Source: an uncultured Winogradskyella sp. (GTDB lineage Bacteria; Bacteroidota; Bacteroidia; Flavobacteriales; Flavobacteriaceae). From it: a stretch of DNA of 64,000 nt. The stretch's first letter is position 1. The number at the start of each line of letters is the position of its first letter. A program made the position numbers and the translations under genes. Under the pieces are notes generated by a model, which searched no databases, was not told where the DNA came from, and saw only the letters and a program-made list of their open reading frames with translations. Where the stretch lies: NCBI RefSeq assembly GCF_947496485.1, contig NZ_CANMCZ010000003.1, positions 434,001 through 498,000 of the forward strand, in the 5' to 3' direction. Of the stretch, positions 18,227 to 26,060 are shown in pieces.

Positions 18227-19345
18227 TTATGAAAACATATCTTTAACCTTTTCGAAAAAAGATTTGTCTGAACTCTCTGGCTTAGGCTCAAAATGCTCAT
18301 CTTCTTTCATGCTTTCAAAAAAATCTTTTTGCTTTTTACTTAATGTTTTTGGTGTCCACACATTAACATGCACTAATAAATCTCCCTTGCCATAACCGTT
18401 AATACTGGGAATGCCTTTTCCTCGTAATCTTAATATTTTACCAGATTGTACACCAGCTTCTATTTTAATTCTTACTTTACCAGTTACAGTATCTATTTCT
18501 TTAGATGTTCCCAAAACAGCATCAGGTAAACTTACATACATATCGTAATGCAAATTGTCACCTTCTCGTTTTAATGTAGAATGATCTTCCTCTGATATAA
18601 CAACCAGTAAATCTCCGGCAATACCATTACCTGGAGCATCGTTTCCTTTACCTGTTACTTTTAGTTGCATGCCGTCAACAACACCTGCTGGTATTTTCAC
18701 AGAAACAGTTTCTTCCGCCACCTTTAAGCCTTGTGCGTCTGCATCTGACGGTTTCTTATCAATAGTCTGACCTGCTCCACCACAAGTTTGACATGGTGCA
18801 GAAGTTTGCATTCTCCCTAAAATAGTATTGGTAACTCTTGTAACTTGACCAGAACCTTTACAGGTATCACATGTTTTGTATGTGGTTCCTGGTGCTTGTA
18901 TTTTCCGTTTTACCTTTATCTTCTTTTCTACTCCATTAGCAACCTCATCTAACGTTAAGCTAACACGTATACGCAGGTTGCTTCCTTTAACAACACGTTG
19001 TCTTCCGCCGCCACCGAAGCCAGAAAATCCACCACCACCTCCAAAAGCGCCTCCAAAGATATCGCCAAACTGACTGAAGATGTCATCCATATTCATTCCG
19101 CCTCCACCGAAACCTCCATTACCATCAAATGCTTGGTGGCCAAATTGGTCATAACGCGCTTTTTTGTCAGCGTTACTTAAAACCTCATATGCTTCTGCAG
19201 CTTTTTTAAATTTCTCTTCAGCTTCCTTATTATCAGGATTTTTATCTGGATGATATTTTAATGCCATCTTACGATAAGCTTTCTTTATCTCAGATTCGGA
19301 TGCACTTTTACTGATTCCTAATATGTCGTAATAATCTTCTTTCAT
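18227..19345 (-). CDS. dnaJ: Chaperone DnaJ (Hsp40)
   Basis: I take the ATG at 19345 as start ([13 protein letters not shown]), giving 372 residues; an in-frame codon four residues earlier is less likely. The J domain carries the HPD motif in [11 protein letters not shown] Gly/Phe-rich linker follows (about 75-115), then the client-binding and C-terminal domains (SIPAG-like [27 protein letters not shown]). The zinc region has only two CxxCxGxG motifs (CDTCKGSG and CQTCGGAG) where E. coli DnaJ has four, so a single zinc centre is expected. I know this shortened form from other Flavobacteriaceae. DnaJ works with DnaK and GrpE in protein folding. It is downstream of grpE by 30 nt. Confidence 0.97.
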   Translation of the reverse strand: MKEDYYDILGISKSASESEIKKAYRKMALKYHPDKNPDNKEAEEKFKKAAEAYEVLSNADKKARYDQFGHQAFDGNGGFGGGGMNMDDIFSQFGDIFGGAFGGGGGFSGFGGGGRQRVVKGSNLRIRVSLTLDEVANGVEKKIKVKRKIQAPGTTYKTCDTCKGSGQVTRVTNTILGRMQTSAPCQTCGGAGQTIDKKPSDADAQGLKVAEETVSVKIPAGVVDGMQLKVTGKGNDAPGNGIAGDLLVVISEEDHSTLKREGDNLHYDMYVSLPDAVLGTSKEIDTVTGKVRIKIEAGVQSGKILRLRGKGIPSINGYGKGDLLVHVNVWTPKTLSKKQKDFFESMKEDEHFEPKPESSDKSFFEKVKDMFS

Positions 19346-19375
19346 AATATTGCCCAAGAAATCGGGTAGATTTAT

Positions 19376-19930
19376 TTATTGTCCAATAACCACTTTAGGA
19401 AACCGTATCACTTTATCGCCTAATTTATAACCTCGTTCAACGATATCAATAATTTTTCCTTTGAGATCGTCACTTGGTGCAGGAATCTGTGTAACTGCTT
19501 CATGATCATCTGCGTTAAAAACATCTCCTTGTTTTACCTCAATTTTAGACAACCCTTTTTGTTCTAAAGTATTTACTAGCTTATTATAGATTAATAAGAC
19601 ACCTTTTCTTAATTGTTCTGCTTCTTTGTCTTCTTCTATATGCATTAATGCGCGTTCAAAATCATCTAAAACAGGTAGCATAGATACCATTACATCTTGA
19701 CTAGCGGTCTTAAACAAATCTATACGCTCTTTAGTGGTTCGCTTTTTGTAATTTTCAAATTCGGCGAACAATCGCATAAATTTATCCTTCTCAGCAGCTA
19801 ATTGATCTTGTAGTTGTTCTTCAGCGGATTTTGTTTCTACGTGCTGATCTTGTTCGGTTTCAGCAGTCGCAGTAGAAGTTTCTTCCATTTGTGGTTCTTC
19901 AACCTTATTGTTTTTATTTTTTTTACTCAT
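19376..19930 (-). CDS. grpE: Nucleotide exchange factor GrpE
   Basis: A 184-residue protein. The first 40 residues are acidic and Gln-rich and likely disordered. A long helix follows (EEQLQDQLAAEKDKFMRLFAEFENYKKRTTKE), then the four-helix and beta-wing domains, including VLDDFERAL and the conserved end DKVIRFPKVVIGQ. It promotes ADP release from DnaK. It shares a transcript with dnaJ, the standard order. A good housekeeping promoter lies 38 nt upstream of the start codon. Confidence 0.97.
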   Translation of the reverse strand: MSKKNKNNKVEEPQMEETSTATAETEQDQHVETKSAEEQLQDQLAAEKDKFMRLFAEFENYKKRTTKERIDLFKTASQDVMVSMLPVLDDFERALMHIEEDKEAEQLRKGVLLIYNKLVNTLEQKGLSKIEVKQGDVFNADDHEAVTQIPAPSDDLKGKIIDIVERGYKLGDKVIRFPKVVIGQ

Positions 19931-19967
19931 TTTGAGTTCTATTTTTAAATCTTCGATTTAGAGTTTG

Positions 19968-19999
19968 CAAAAGTACTGCCATTATTATTAAAATGTCAA
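19968..19999 (-). promoter_or_regulatory. Promoter of grpE-dnaJ
   Basis: On the minus strand a -7 element TACTTTTG (19968-19975), a full match to TAnnTTTG, is preceded by TTG (19997-19999) with a 21-nt spacer. Both match the Bacteroidota primary sigma-factor consensus. The grpE start codon follows 37 nt after the -7 element. Confidence 0.65.
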
Positions 20000-20044
20000 A
20001 ATGTCATTAACATTTTTTTATAATATTATAAGTTTACTTATACT

Positions 20045-20052
20045 TAACTTTG
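20045..20052 (+). promoter_or_regulatory. Putative -7 element of the YceI gene
   Basis: TAACTTTG matches TAnnTTTG exactly and ends 25 nt before the start codon of the YceI lipoprotein. No TTG is present at the expected -33 spacing, so this is a partial promoter call. Confidence 0.4.
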
Positions 20053-20077
20053 CTGACTTAAAACAAAAACACTGACT

Positions 20078-20731
20078 ATGAAAACATTATTTTTAAAAAC
20101 ATTTGCATTAGTAGCCTTAATTTCATTTACTAGTTGTGGTGACAAAGCTAAAGAAGCAGAAACTAAGGAAGCCGAAGAAGCTGCAGTTGCTAAAACTACT
20201 GCTGTAACTTACAACGCTAACACAGAAAAGTCTATGATTGAGTGGAAAGGCTATAAGCCAACAGGATCTCATACAGGAACTATAGCTATTAAAGAAGGTA
20301 TGTTAAATGTGAATGACAATGCTATTGAAAGTGGAAAATTTGCAATTGACATGAGTTCTATCATTGTTACAGATATTCCTACCGAAGAAGAAGGCAATGC
20401 AAAACTTAGGGGTCATCTAACAAGTGCAGACTTTTTTGATGTAGAAACTTATCCAACAGCAGATTTTGAAGTTACAGGAATAGAGACATTGGATGGTAAA
20501 ACAATGCTATCAGGAAACTTAACTATGAAAGATGCAACTAATAATATCAGTTTTCCTGTAAGTACTTCTATGGAGGGAGATTCTATGATTTTAACAAGTG
20601 AAACATTTACTATTGACCGTTCTAAATGGAACGTTAAATATGGATCTAAATCTTTCTTTGATAATTTAGGTGATAAATTCATCAATGATGATATGGAATT
20701 AAAAGTCACTTTAGTAGCGAATAAAGCTTAA
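20078..20731 (+). CDS. YceI family lipoprotein
   Basis: A 217-residue protein with an SpII lipobox (LISFTSC, Cys21) followed by an Ala/Glu-rich spacer to about residue 45. The remainder is a YceI lipocalin-like barrel: STIEWKGYKPTGSHTG-type entry (here MIEWKGYKPTGSHTG), HLTSADFFDVETYPTADFEVT, and the closing FTIDRSKWNVKYGS. YceI proteins bind polyisoprenoid or amide lipids; the lipid anchor should tether it to the outer membrane. It stands alone, with a promoter element upstream and an intrinsic terminator 23 nt downstream. Confidence 0.93.
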   Translation: MKTLFLKTFALVALISFTSCGDKAKEAETKEAEEAAVAKTTAVTYNANTEKSMIEWKGYKPTGSHTGTIAIKEGMLNVNDNAIESGKFAIDMSSIIVTDIPTEEEGNAKLRGHLTSADFFDVETYPTADFEVTGIETLDGKTMLSGNLTMKDATNNISFPVSTSMEGDSMILTSETFTIDRSKWNVKYGSKSFFDNLGDKFINDDMELKVTLVANKA

Positions 20732-20753
20732 GGATATAAATACATCATAATTG

Positions 20754-20783
20754 AAAAGCAGTCATTAAATGACTGCTTTTTTT
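20754..20783 (+). terminator. Intrinsic terminator of the YceI gene
   Basis: Perfect 11-bp stem AAAAGCAGTCA / TGACTGCTTTT around a 5-nt loop, continuing into more T residues. It begins 23 nt after the YceI stop codon. Confidence 0.85.
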
Positions 20784-21024
20784 ATTGGTGATATTTGGAC
20801 TTGGAATCTATTAAATATTTCTAGGAAACTTCAAGGTTTTTTTATCATTAAAATTATTTTATTACCTAACAACATATAGCTTCTTGAGTATTATCAAAAA
20901 TTCAGATCACAAAATAAAAATATTTAAATTACTTGAGATCAATATAGTTCTGCACAATTGTCGCCATTCTTACCATCACTACTTTGCTAATTCTGCAGGT
21001 AATAATAGTGAGACTATAAAAACA

Positions 21025-21819
21025 TCAGCTTTTATATTTTTCAAGAATCCATTCTTTATAAGCCTCAGAATGTAAAAATTTGTATATCTCTAATGCCTTG
21101 ACTTCTTCGAACGTTTTTGGAGCTAAATCATTTCTTTTGTAACTACTAAGTTTTGTAATGTTTTTACCATCTAAATTATCCTCAACATAAAATAAATAAG
21201 AATTTCCTCTACTGTAATTGCCTTGATCTCCCACATAAAAGTTATTATCATAACTATGTTCAGGAATTGTTCTCCCCTTATTTGCATCCATATTAACCGC
21301 ATAGTAGCCTGGTGTTGCAAGTTGAAAAATTGTTGATGTAAATGCCTTAGAACCGTAATTAATAGTTGGTGTAGGCATACTATTAAGTTGAAAAGTTCCA
21401 TTAAGTTCTGGGTATGGAGAACCAGATACGCTTAGTTTTGCATCAGTAGCAGTAGGTGACGCAAGTGCACCAGATTCGCAATCGGTTTCAGAAAACTCAT
21501 TGTACACGCTTGTTGCCATTTGTATTACATCTCCTACGAGCAAGCCTTGATTGGGTGGATTTTCTGAATTAAAAAATTCTTGAGTACGTTGGTTAAAAAA
21601 TAGTTCGTTAATTGCTTGAATTTTTTGTCCTGTATTTGGGTCTATAATTGGATTTCCATTTTGGTCAAAAGCATCTGCTATTACAGGAATTGTTAAATCT
21701 GCTAGTGCCAAAGCATCACATAAAACTTCACAAGACAAACTTGTTGAAGTGCCAAACACAGATATTATAGATATAAAAGCAATAAGAGCAGTTTTTCTCA
21801 GTATGTTAAAAATTTTCAT
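21025..21819 (-). CDS. Exported protein with CARDB-like segment, unknown function
   Basis: A 264-residue protein with a signal peptide (KTALIAFISIISVFGTSTSLS). Residues about 150-195 read like the end of a CARDB/adhesion-type beta sandwich (PGYYAVNMDANKGRTIPE followed by DNNFYVG). A helical tail ends EAYKEWILEKYKS. No enzyme motif is visible. It has its own copy of the shared promoter box (21876-21891) and -7 element, 25 nt from the start codon, so it belongs to the regulon described for this cluster. The rest of the protein matches nothing I know. Confidence 0.7.
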   Translation of the reverse strand: MKIFNILRKTALIAFISIISVFGTSTSLSCEVLCDALALADLTIPVIADAFDQNGNPIIDPNTGQKIQAINELFFNQRTQEFFNSENPPNQGLLVGDVIQMATSVYNEFSETDCESGALASPTATDAKLSVSGSPYPELNGTFQLNSMPTPTINYGSKAFTSTIFQLATPGYYAVNMDANKGRTIPEHSYDNNFYVGDQGNYSRGNSYLFYVEDNLDGKNITKLSSYKRNDLAPKTFEEVKALEIYKFLHSEAYKEWILEKYKS

Positions 21820-21844
21820 GATTATTTGATTTAAATTACTTCTG

Positions 21845-21891
21845 CTAAAGTATATGTTACAGAAAAGGAAAACTATACCTGTTATTGGGTA
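21845..21891 (-). promoter_or_regulatory. Regulon promoter a: dyad box plus -7 element
   Basis: The box at 21876-21891 reads TACCTGTTATTGGGTA on the plus strand. On the minus strand exactly 23 nt separate it from TACTTTAG (21845-21852; 5 of 6 fixed positions of TAnnTTTG), and 25 nt follow to the start codon of the gene at 21819. The box overlaps the stop codon of the Lgt-like gene. It is inverted relative to the other three boxes, which a dyad allows. Confidence 0.7.
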
Positions 21892-22670
21892 CTTTTTACA
21901 ATAAAATTTTTTACAAAAAGAAATGTACCAAACAATAATATAAGTATTAAGGCTATTAATTGAGATTGTGATAGCATATCGTTAAACACATAACCACGTT
22001 GATCACCTCTTAGATATTCTAACATAAAGCGCCAACAAGCATAGCTAAATATGTAAATTGTAAAAACAGTACCATTATTTTTTGTTTTAAAAGTTCTTAA
22101 AAGACATATTAATAGCATACCTATAAATAGAGCTTCATACAATTGTGTTGGATGAACCTTTGTAGTATGATTATTTGCAAAATGAACTCCTAAAAACGAA
22201 TCTGTAGGTACACCATAGCAACACCCAGCAAAAAAACATCCCAACCTGCCAATACAATGCAATATCGTAGTAACTATAGCAATTATATCTAGATATTTAA
22301 ATATTGGTAGTTGTTTTTTGTAAAGCACAATAAGAATTGAAATTAAACATGAGATAAAAGATCCATAAAATACGAATCCGCTTGAGGTGTAAAAAACTAA
22401 AGTAAAAACTTTTGACATGTAGTTCATTGGATTGTCAAATACTAAAAATAACTTACCACCTATAAAAGCCATAAAGATTAAGAGAAATAAAAAATTTAGT
22501 CTTAAGCGAATTTCACCAAAACACTTGTTTTGTGCGTATATAAAGAAACGATAAGCTATTATGCAGGCTATAAGAATGCAAAAGGGATAACTATAAATCG
22601 TTATTTGTTTAATGGAAAATAAACTATTGAATAATTCTGGTAATTCAAAATGAAATAATTCTGGTAGCAT
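21882..22670 (-). CDS. Prolipoprotein diacylglyceryl transferase (Lgt) paralogue
   Basis: A 262-residue polytopic membrane protein with about seven transmembrane helices. The core GRLGCFFAGCCYGVP and VHPTQLYEA match the Lgt superfamily, as does the late CWRFMLEYLRGD. Where housekeeping Lgt has an HGG-type motif this one reads FYGSFISC, and the signature is the Cys-rich GCFFAGCCYG seen in accessory paralogues. It may modify lipoproteins or another substrate. It starts 3 nt after a lipoprotein gene and is the last gene of an operon containing two lipoproteins, which suggests related use. A housekeeping lgt would be expected elsewhere in the genome. Confidence 0.82.
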   Translation of the reverse strand: MLPELFHFELPELFNSLFSIKQITIYSYPFCILIACIIAYRFFIYAQNKCFGEIRLRLNFLFLLIFMAFIGGKLFLVFDNPMNYMSKVFTLVFYTSSGFVFYGSFISCLISILIVLYKKQLPIFKYLDIIAIVTTILHCIGRLGCFFAGCCYGVPTDSFLGVHFANNHTTKVHPTQLYEALFIGMLLICLLRTFKTKNNGTVFTIYIFSYACWRFMLEYLRGDQRGYVFNDMLSQSQLIALILILLFGTFLFVKNFIVKSTQ

Positions 22671-22673
22671 GAT

Positions 22674-23555
22674 TTATTCGTTTTTAACAATTAAACCCTC
22701 TATCATTGGCTTTTCAAACAGAAAAAAGCTGCTTTTAAAATCAAGATTTTTCTTAATTTTTATTTCTATAAAATTCGTTCTTCCCATAAACTTACTTCCG
22801 CTGAACGTTGTATTTAAATGAGAACTATTATTCATAGAAATATCATTTGCGAATACAGAATTACTGATATCTAATCTATCATAAAACTCTGAAAAATTAA
22901 AAAATGTATTCGCTCGGTGCTGTGTGAGTGAAAAATCAGTATACTTATGAAATTTACTTGAACTAAATTGTGCGTCTGAATTAAAAATACTGCTTTGAAA
23001 ACTTGCATTATTATAAAATGTAGTATTCATAAAATTAGCTTTCTGGTTAAAAAAGCTATTTTGAAATCGTACTTCTTTTTCAAAAGAGCTCCAATTAAAA
23101 TAGGTGTTTAAACTAAATGAACTTTCTTCAAAATTTACAGTATCTAAAAATTCTGATTTAGTAAAATTACATTGTCCAAAAAATTTACTTGCTCTGAAGT
23201 TTACAACATCCATAAATTTACAATCAATAAAATTTACGTGACCCCAAAAGCTGGCAATATTATGAGAATTTTTATCTGTGCTTTTATAAGCTAAAACAGC
23301 TTTGTTAAACACACAATTAATAAATGTGATATCGTATTTTATACTTGTATTATATAAATCTTTACCAATCAATATTCTTTTAGAAAAGCTTGTGAAATCT
23401 AGTTCTTTGTCAAATGTTTTATTCTCCATATATAAATGACCTTCATTATTAGATAGTATTTCAAAAGAGTTTAACTTATCGGTTTTAGGCTGATTAGATT
23501 TACAAGACATAGCTATTGTAAAGATTAGTATTAGAACGTATTGTCTAGTTTTCAT
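22674..23555 (-). CDS. Lipoprotein with pentapeptide-like repeats
   Basis: A 293-residue protein with lipobox IAMSC (Cys18). From about residue 100 onward aromatic residues recur at 5- and 10-residue intervals (NFTKSEFLDTVNFEESSF, RFQNSFFNQKANFMNTTF, ASFQSSIFNSDAQFSSSKF). This is the periodicity of a right-handed quadrilateral beta helix of the pentapeptide-repeat type, with Phe at the centre. Such proteins bind or mimic extended surfaces, but no enzymatic role can be read. Most of the chain is repeat. The gaps to its neighbours are 3 and 43 nt, within the collar-papain-Lgt operon. Confidence 0.75.
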   Translation of the reverse strand: MKTRQYVLILIFTIAMSCKSNQPKTDKLNSFEILSNNEGHLYMENKTFDKELDFTSFSKRILIGKDLYNTSIKYDITFINCVFNKAVLAYKSTDKNSHNIASFWGHVNFIDCKFMDVVNFRASKFFGQCNFTKSEFLDTVNFEESSFSLNTYFNWSSFEKEVRFQNSFFNQKANFMNTTFYNNASFQSSIFNSDAQFSSSKFHKYTDFSLTQHRANTFFNFSEFYDRLDISNSVFANDISMNNSSHLNTTFSGSKFMGRTNFIEIKIKKNLDFKSSFFLFEKPMIEGLIVKNE

Positions 23556-23598
23556 AATTGCATATTAATTAGGTATTGGTATAGCATTTGAATCAATA

Positions 23599-25242
23599 TT
23601 AGTTTCCATAAATCTTCGTCTTATTTTCTCTTAAATAATAGCTTAATTTATTTTGAAATGCACCATTATGAAATTCTGCTTTGAGTAAATTTTTAATTTC
23701 TTCTTGTGTGTAGGCGTTATTGAAGTCCTCTATTGTAATTATGCTGGATTTTCCTTCTTTTAATTTCGTTTCAGAAACTAATTCGGGATTTTCATAAGTA
23801 AAAGTGGAATCATTATTTTCAACTCCTCTAGAGACTTGACCATTAAGAAAAAGTACTGGTGTTAAAGAAGGATAGAAGAAATTATTGGATTCATCTATTT
23901 CTTGAAACTTATCATTGGCATCTGTTATTAAAAGAAGGTAATAATACCCTGTTAAATTTGGAATGATATATTGTCTATTGATGTTAGATTGACCAAAAAC
24001 AGTTTCTGCAAAGTTGCCACCAGCTGGTATTGTGTAATTAAAAATACAGTTATCAGTTGTTGGGCAATCGAAGCTATTTAAGCTTACACTGGTATTATAT
24101 TCATCATAAAATAAAATACCATAATCATTAGCATTGTAAGCATTAAAATAAATGTAAGCATTTACCCAGTTTGAGGAAGGTGTAGCACTAGAGTTACCAA
24201 TATTATAAATATTAAAATATAATTCTCTATAGTTACCCTCTATAAAGTTATCTGCAAACACCCAAGAGGCTAAATCCACTCCAGTTTCACCTGTATTAGA
24301 ATCATCTGGTGGATTGATGTTTCCGTCTTCATTAACAGCAATAAATAGAGGCTTTTGGTTACCAGGAGTTGTAACAAATTCTGTAATGAAAAAATTATAA
24401 TCAATCCATATATAACCATTATTTCCCCAGCCAGTTCCCCAAGAGTTTATAACTTTAAAAGCACCATTAGCACCTTTAGAATTGTCGTATCCAGAAACTA
24501 TCATTGCATGATAAGCATGCTGACCAACATTATTATAAGATGTGTTTGAGGATAGTACTGCACTACTATTCCAGCTTACAAAATTATCTGAAAGTTTCGC
24601 TCCAAATACTACAGGTATATTATTAGCAATATTTTGCTTTATTGTATTTATGCTAGGATCTATTTTCCTCCAATACTTAATCTTGTTATCATTAGCCTCA
24701 TTATTCCAGCTAGATTGTAAGTTCGATTGAGAACAATCATTTAAGGCATAATAAGGAACCGTTTGCTCTGTTGCAATACCACGTTGTTGTAAAACATCAA
24801 ATGCTGAATCAAAATTTGTTCCTCCACAATTAGAGCCCTTTTGAGAATTAGGTATAGCTGTGAATAAATCTTTAGCACTAAACTGATTAAAATCCTGATT
24901 TAATTCAGAAGAAGACAAGTTATTGTCAATTGCATTTAGTGCTGTTTTTAGGTTATATCCAACAGCCCAAGCAACACAAGTTCCATAGTTTCCTTGATTT
25001 CCTATGGGCGGAAATCTATCACTAATATCTATAGCATTTGGTAAATTACCTGTACCAAAACCATAGTTAGGAGTTGTGGGAGTTGTATTTAGGTTATCTT
25101 CCCCATTATAACCAAAAGCGTATTCTGAGTCTAATGAAGAATCACCTCCATCATCTTTACAGTCAGGACAACAGCTAACAAATATTAAAAGACTAAAAGA
25201 AGCAATTATTAAAGATCTTATAGATGTATATATAGTTTTCAT
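23599..25242 (-). CDS. Papain-family (C1) peptidase lipoprotein
   Basis: A 547-residue protein with lipobox LLIFVSC (Cys24); the acidic sequence that follows (CPDCKDDGGD) would suit surface export. The peptidase spans about residues 70-300 with Gln83 (oxyanion hole), Cys89 (GTCVAWA), His245 (YHAMIVSGYD) and Asn266 (INSWGTGWG), so all catalytic residues are present and no large propeptide is visible. A CARDB-like beta sandwich follows (about 320-470, ending DANDKFQEIDESNN), then a helical tail. It probably cleaves proteins at the cell surface. It is the second gene of an operon started by the collar-domain gene, 42 nt upstream. Confidence 0.9.
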   Translation of the reverse strand: MKTIYTSIRSLIIASFSLLIFVSCCPDCKDDGGDSSLDSEYAFGYNGEDNLNTTPTTPNYGFGTGNLPNAIDISDRFPPIGNQGNYGTCVAWAVGYNLKTALNAIDNNLSSSELNQDFNQFSAKDLFTAIPNSQKGSNCGGTNFDSAFDVLQQRGIATEQTVPYYALNDCSQSNLQSSWNNEANDNKIKYWRKIDPSINTIKQNIANNIPVVFGAKLSDNFVSWNSSAVLSSNTSYNNVGQHAYHAMIVSGYDNSKGANGAFKVINSWGTGWGNNGYIWIDYNFFITEFVTTPGNQKPLFIAVNEDGNINPPDDSNTGETGVDLASWVFADNFIEGNYRELYFNIYNIGNSSATPSSNWVNAYIYFNAYNANDYGILFYDEYNTSVSLNSFDCPTTDNCIFNYTIPAGGNFAETVFGQSNINRQYIIPNLTGYYYLLLITDANDKFQEIDESNNFFYPSLTPVLFLNGQVSRGVENNDSTFTYENPELVSETKLKEGKSSIITIEDFNNAYTQEEIKNLLKAEFHNGAFQNKLSYYLRENKTKIYGN

Positions 25243-25284
25243 AATAGTAAGATTTATTATTTATTGATATTAAATTAGAAATGA

Positions 25285-25962
25285 CTATAACACTTTTATG
25301 ATATAGTGTATGTAGGCATTTTTTGGAACGGTCTCGTTTGCACCTTCATAATTGATTACGGTTTCAGAATTATTAACAATTACAGTTTCCGATTCGGTAT
25401 TTGCAGTTCCTCTTTGAGTTGTACCTATATATGCCGCTGAAGCTCTATCTCTACGTATATTGTCTCTATCCCATACTTTTAAACTATGAGCGTGTTTTTT
25501 TGTAGAATGCTTATGAATTCCTCCCCCATGATTATGAGATTGAAATTCATCGCTTTGAAAACTACCTACAGTATTATCAAAAATTGAATTTCCTGTGACG
25601 CTAGTTCTACTGCTTTCGTCTTTATAAATATCGTTTCTAGAACCATTAACACCTCTTAGAAAAACACCTCTTAGATCTGGTAATTGAAAAAAGTCAGTGC
25701 CTAAACCATTGTCTTCATTCCAATAACCACCAATGGCTTGATATAGATTTGAGTTTCCTAATTTGTTTTTAATTTGGCCTCTACAGATTTCCCAACCAAC
25801 AGGTATATCTTCCCCAGCCCAAATAATAATTGAACCAATTGGCATTTCTGAAAATGTAGTTGCTTTTGTGGAGTCGTTATCTGAAAAATTAAATAGACTA
25901 AATATGAATACGACACAAACTGTTGAAAAAAATGTTGAGATAATAACTTGCTTAGATTTCAT
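25285..25962 (-). CDS. Exported phage tail-collar domain protein
   Basis: A 225-residue protein with a hydrophobic N-terminal signal or anchor (ISTFFSTVCVVFIFSLF). Residues about 40-100 are a tail-collar domain: MPIGSIIIWAGEDIPVGWEIC, FFQLPDLRGVFLRG. A His-rich middle (HNHGGGIHKHSTKKHAH) resembles the metal-binding needle region of long tail fibres, and the end (NAYIHYIIKVL) is the usual last strand. It occurs without any other phage genes and carries an export signal, so it is probably a cellular surface protein of the microcystin-dependent-protein type. It is first in its operon and is preceded by a regulon box and a perfect -7 element. Confidence 0.82.
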   Translation of the reverse strand: MKSKQVIISTFFSTVCVVFIFSLFNFSDNDSTKATTFSEMPIGSIIIWAGEDIPVGWEICRGQIKNKLGNSNLYQAIGGYWNEDNGLGTDFFQLPDLRGVFLRGVNGSRNDIYKDESSRTSVTGNSIFDNTVGSFQSDEFQSHNHGGGIHKHSTKKHAHSLKVWDRDNIRRDRASAAYIGTTQRGTANTESETVIVNNSETVINYEGANETVPKNAYIHYIIKVL

Positions 25963-25987
25963 AATTACTGATGTTAAATGTTTTAAT

Positions 25988-26034
25988 CAAATGTATTCTA
26001 CAATAGGGCACAAAAAAATCCCCAATACTGGGGA
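25988..26034 (-). promoter_or_regulatory. Regulon promoter e: dyad box plus perfect -7 element
   Basis: The box at 26019-26034 reads TCCCCAGTATTGGGGA on the minus strand, matching 11 of the 14 positions that are invariant in the other three boxes and having its own exact 6-bp outer dyad. TACATTTG (25988-25995), a full TAnnTTTG match, follows after exactly 23 nt, and the start codon of the collar-domain gene after a further 25 nt. Confidence 0.65.
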
Positions 26035-26039
26035 TTTTT
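26014..26039 (-). terminator. Hairpin overlapping box e; probable terminator of the 26.1-26.9 kb gene
   Basis: Arms AAAAATCCCC and GGGGATTTTT pair perfectly over 10 bp around a 6-nt loop. On the minus strand the hairpin lies 21 nt past the stop codon of the preceding lipoprotein gene and runs into T residues. The same bases form regulon box e, so the hairpin may serve both purposes. Confidence 0.6.
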
Positions 26040-26060
26040 GAAATATGATATCTTTTATTT

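Noticed and set aside
20884..21075. 63-codon plus-strand ORF after the YceI terminator
   Set aside because: It starts from a weak TTG, has no recognisable features and runs into the end of the convergent exported-protein gene.
23569..23576. GGTATTGGTA-like stretch between the papain and pentapeptide genes
   Set aside because: Direct repeat of GGTAT and not a dyad; within the operon, so no separate promoter is needed.
25285..25962. Tail-collar domain as evidence of a prophage
   Set aside because: No capsid, terminase, integrase or lysis genes are near, and the protein has an export signal.
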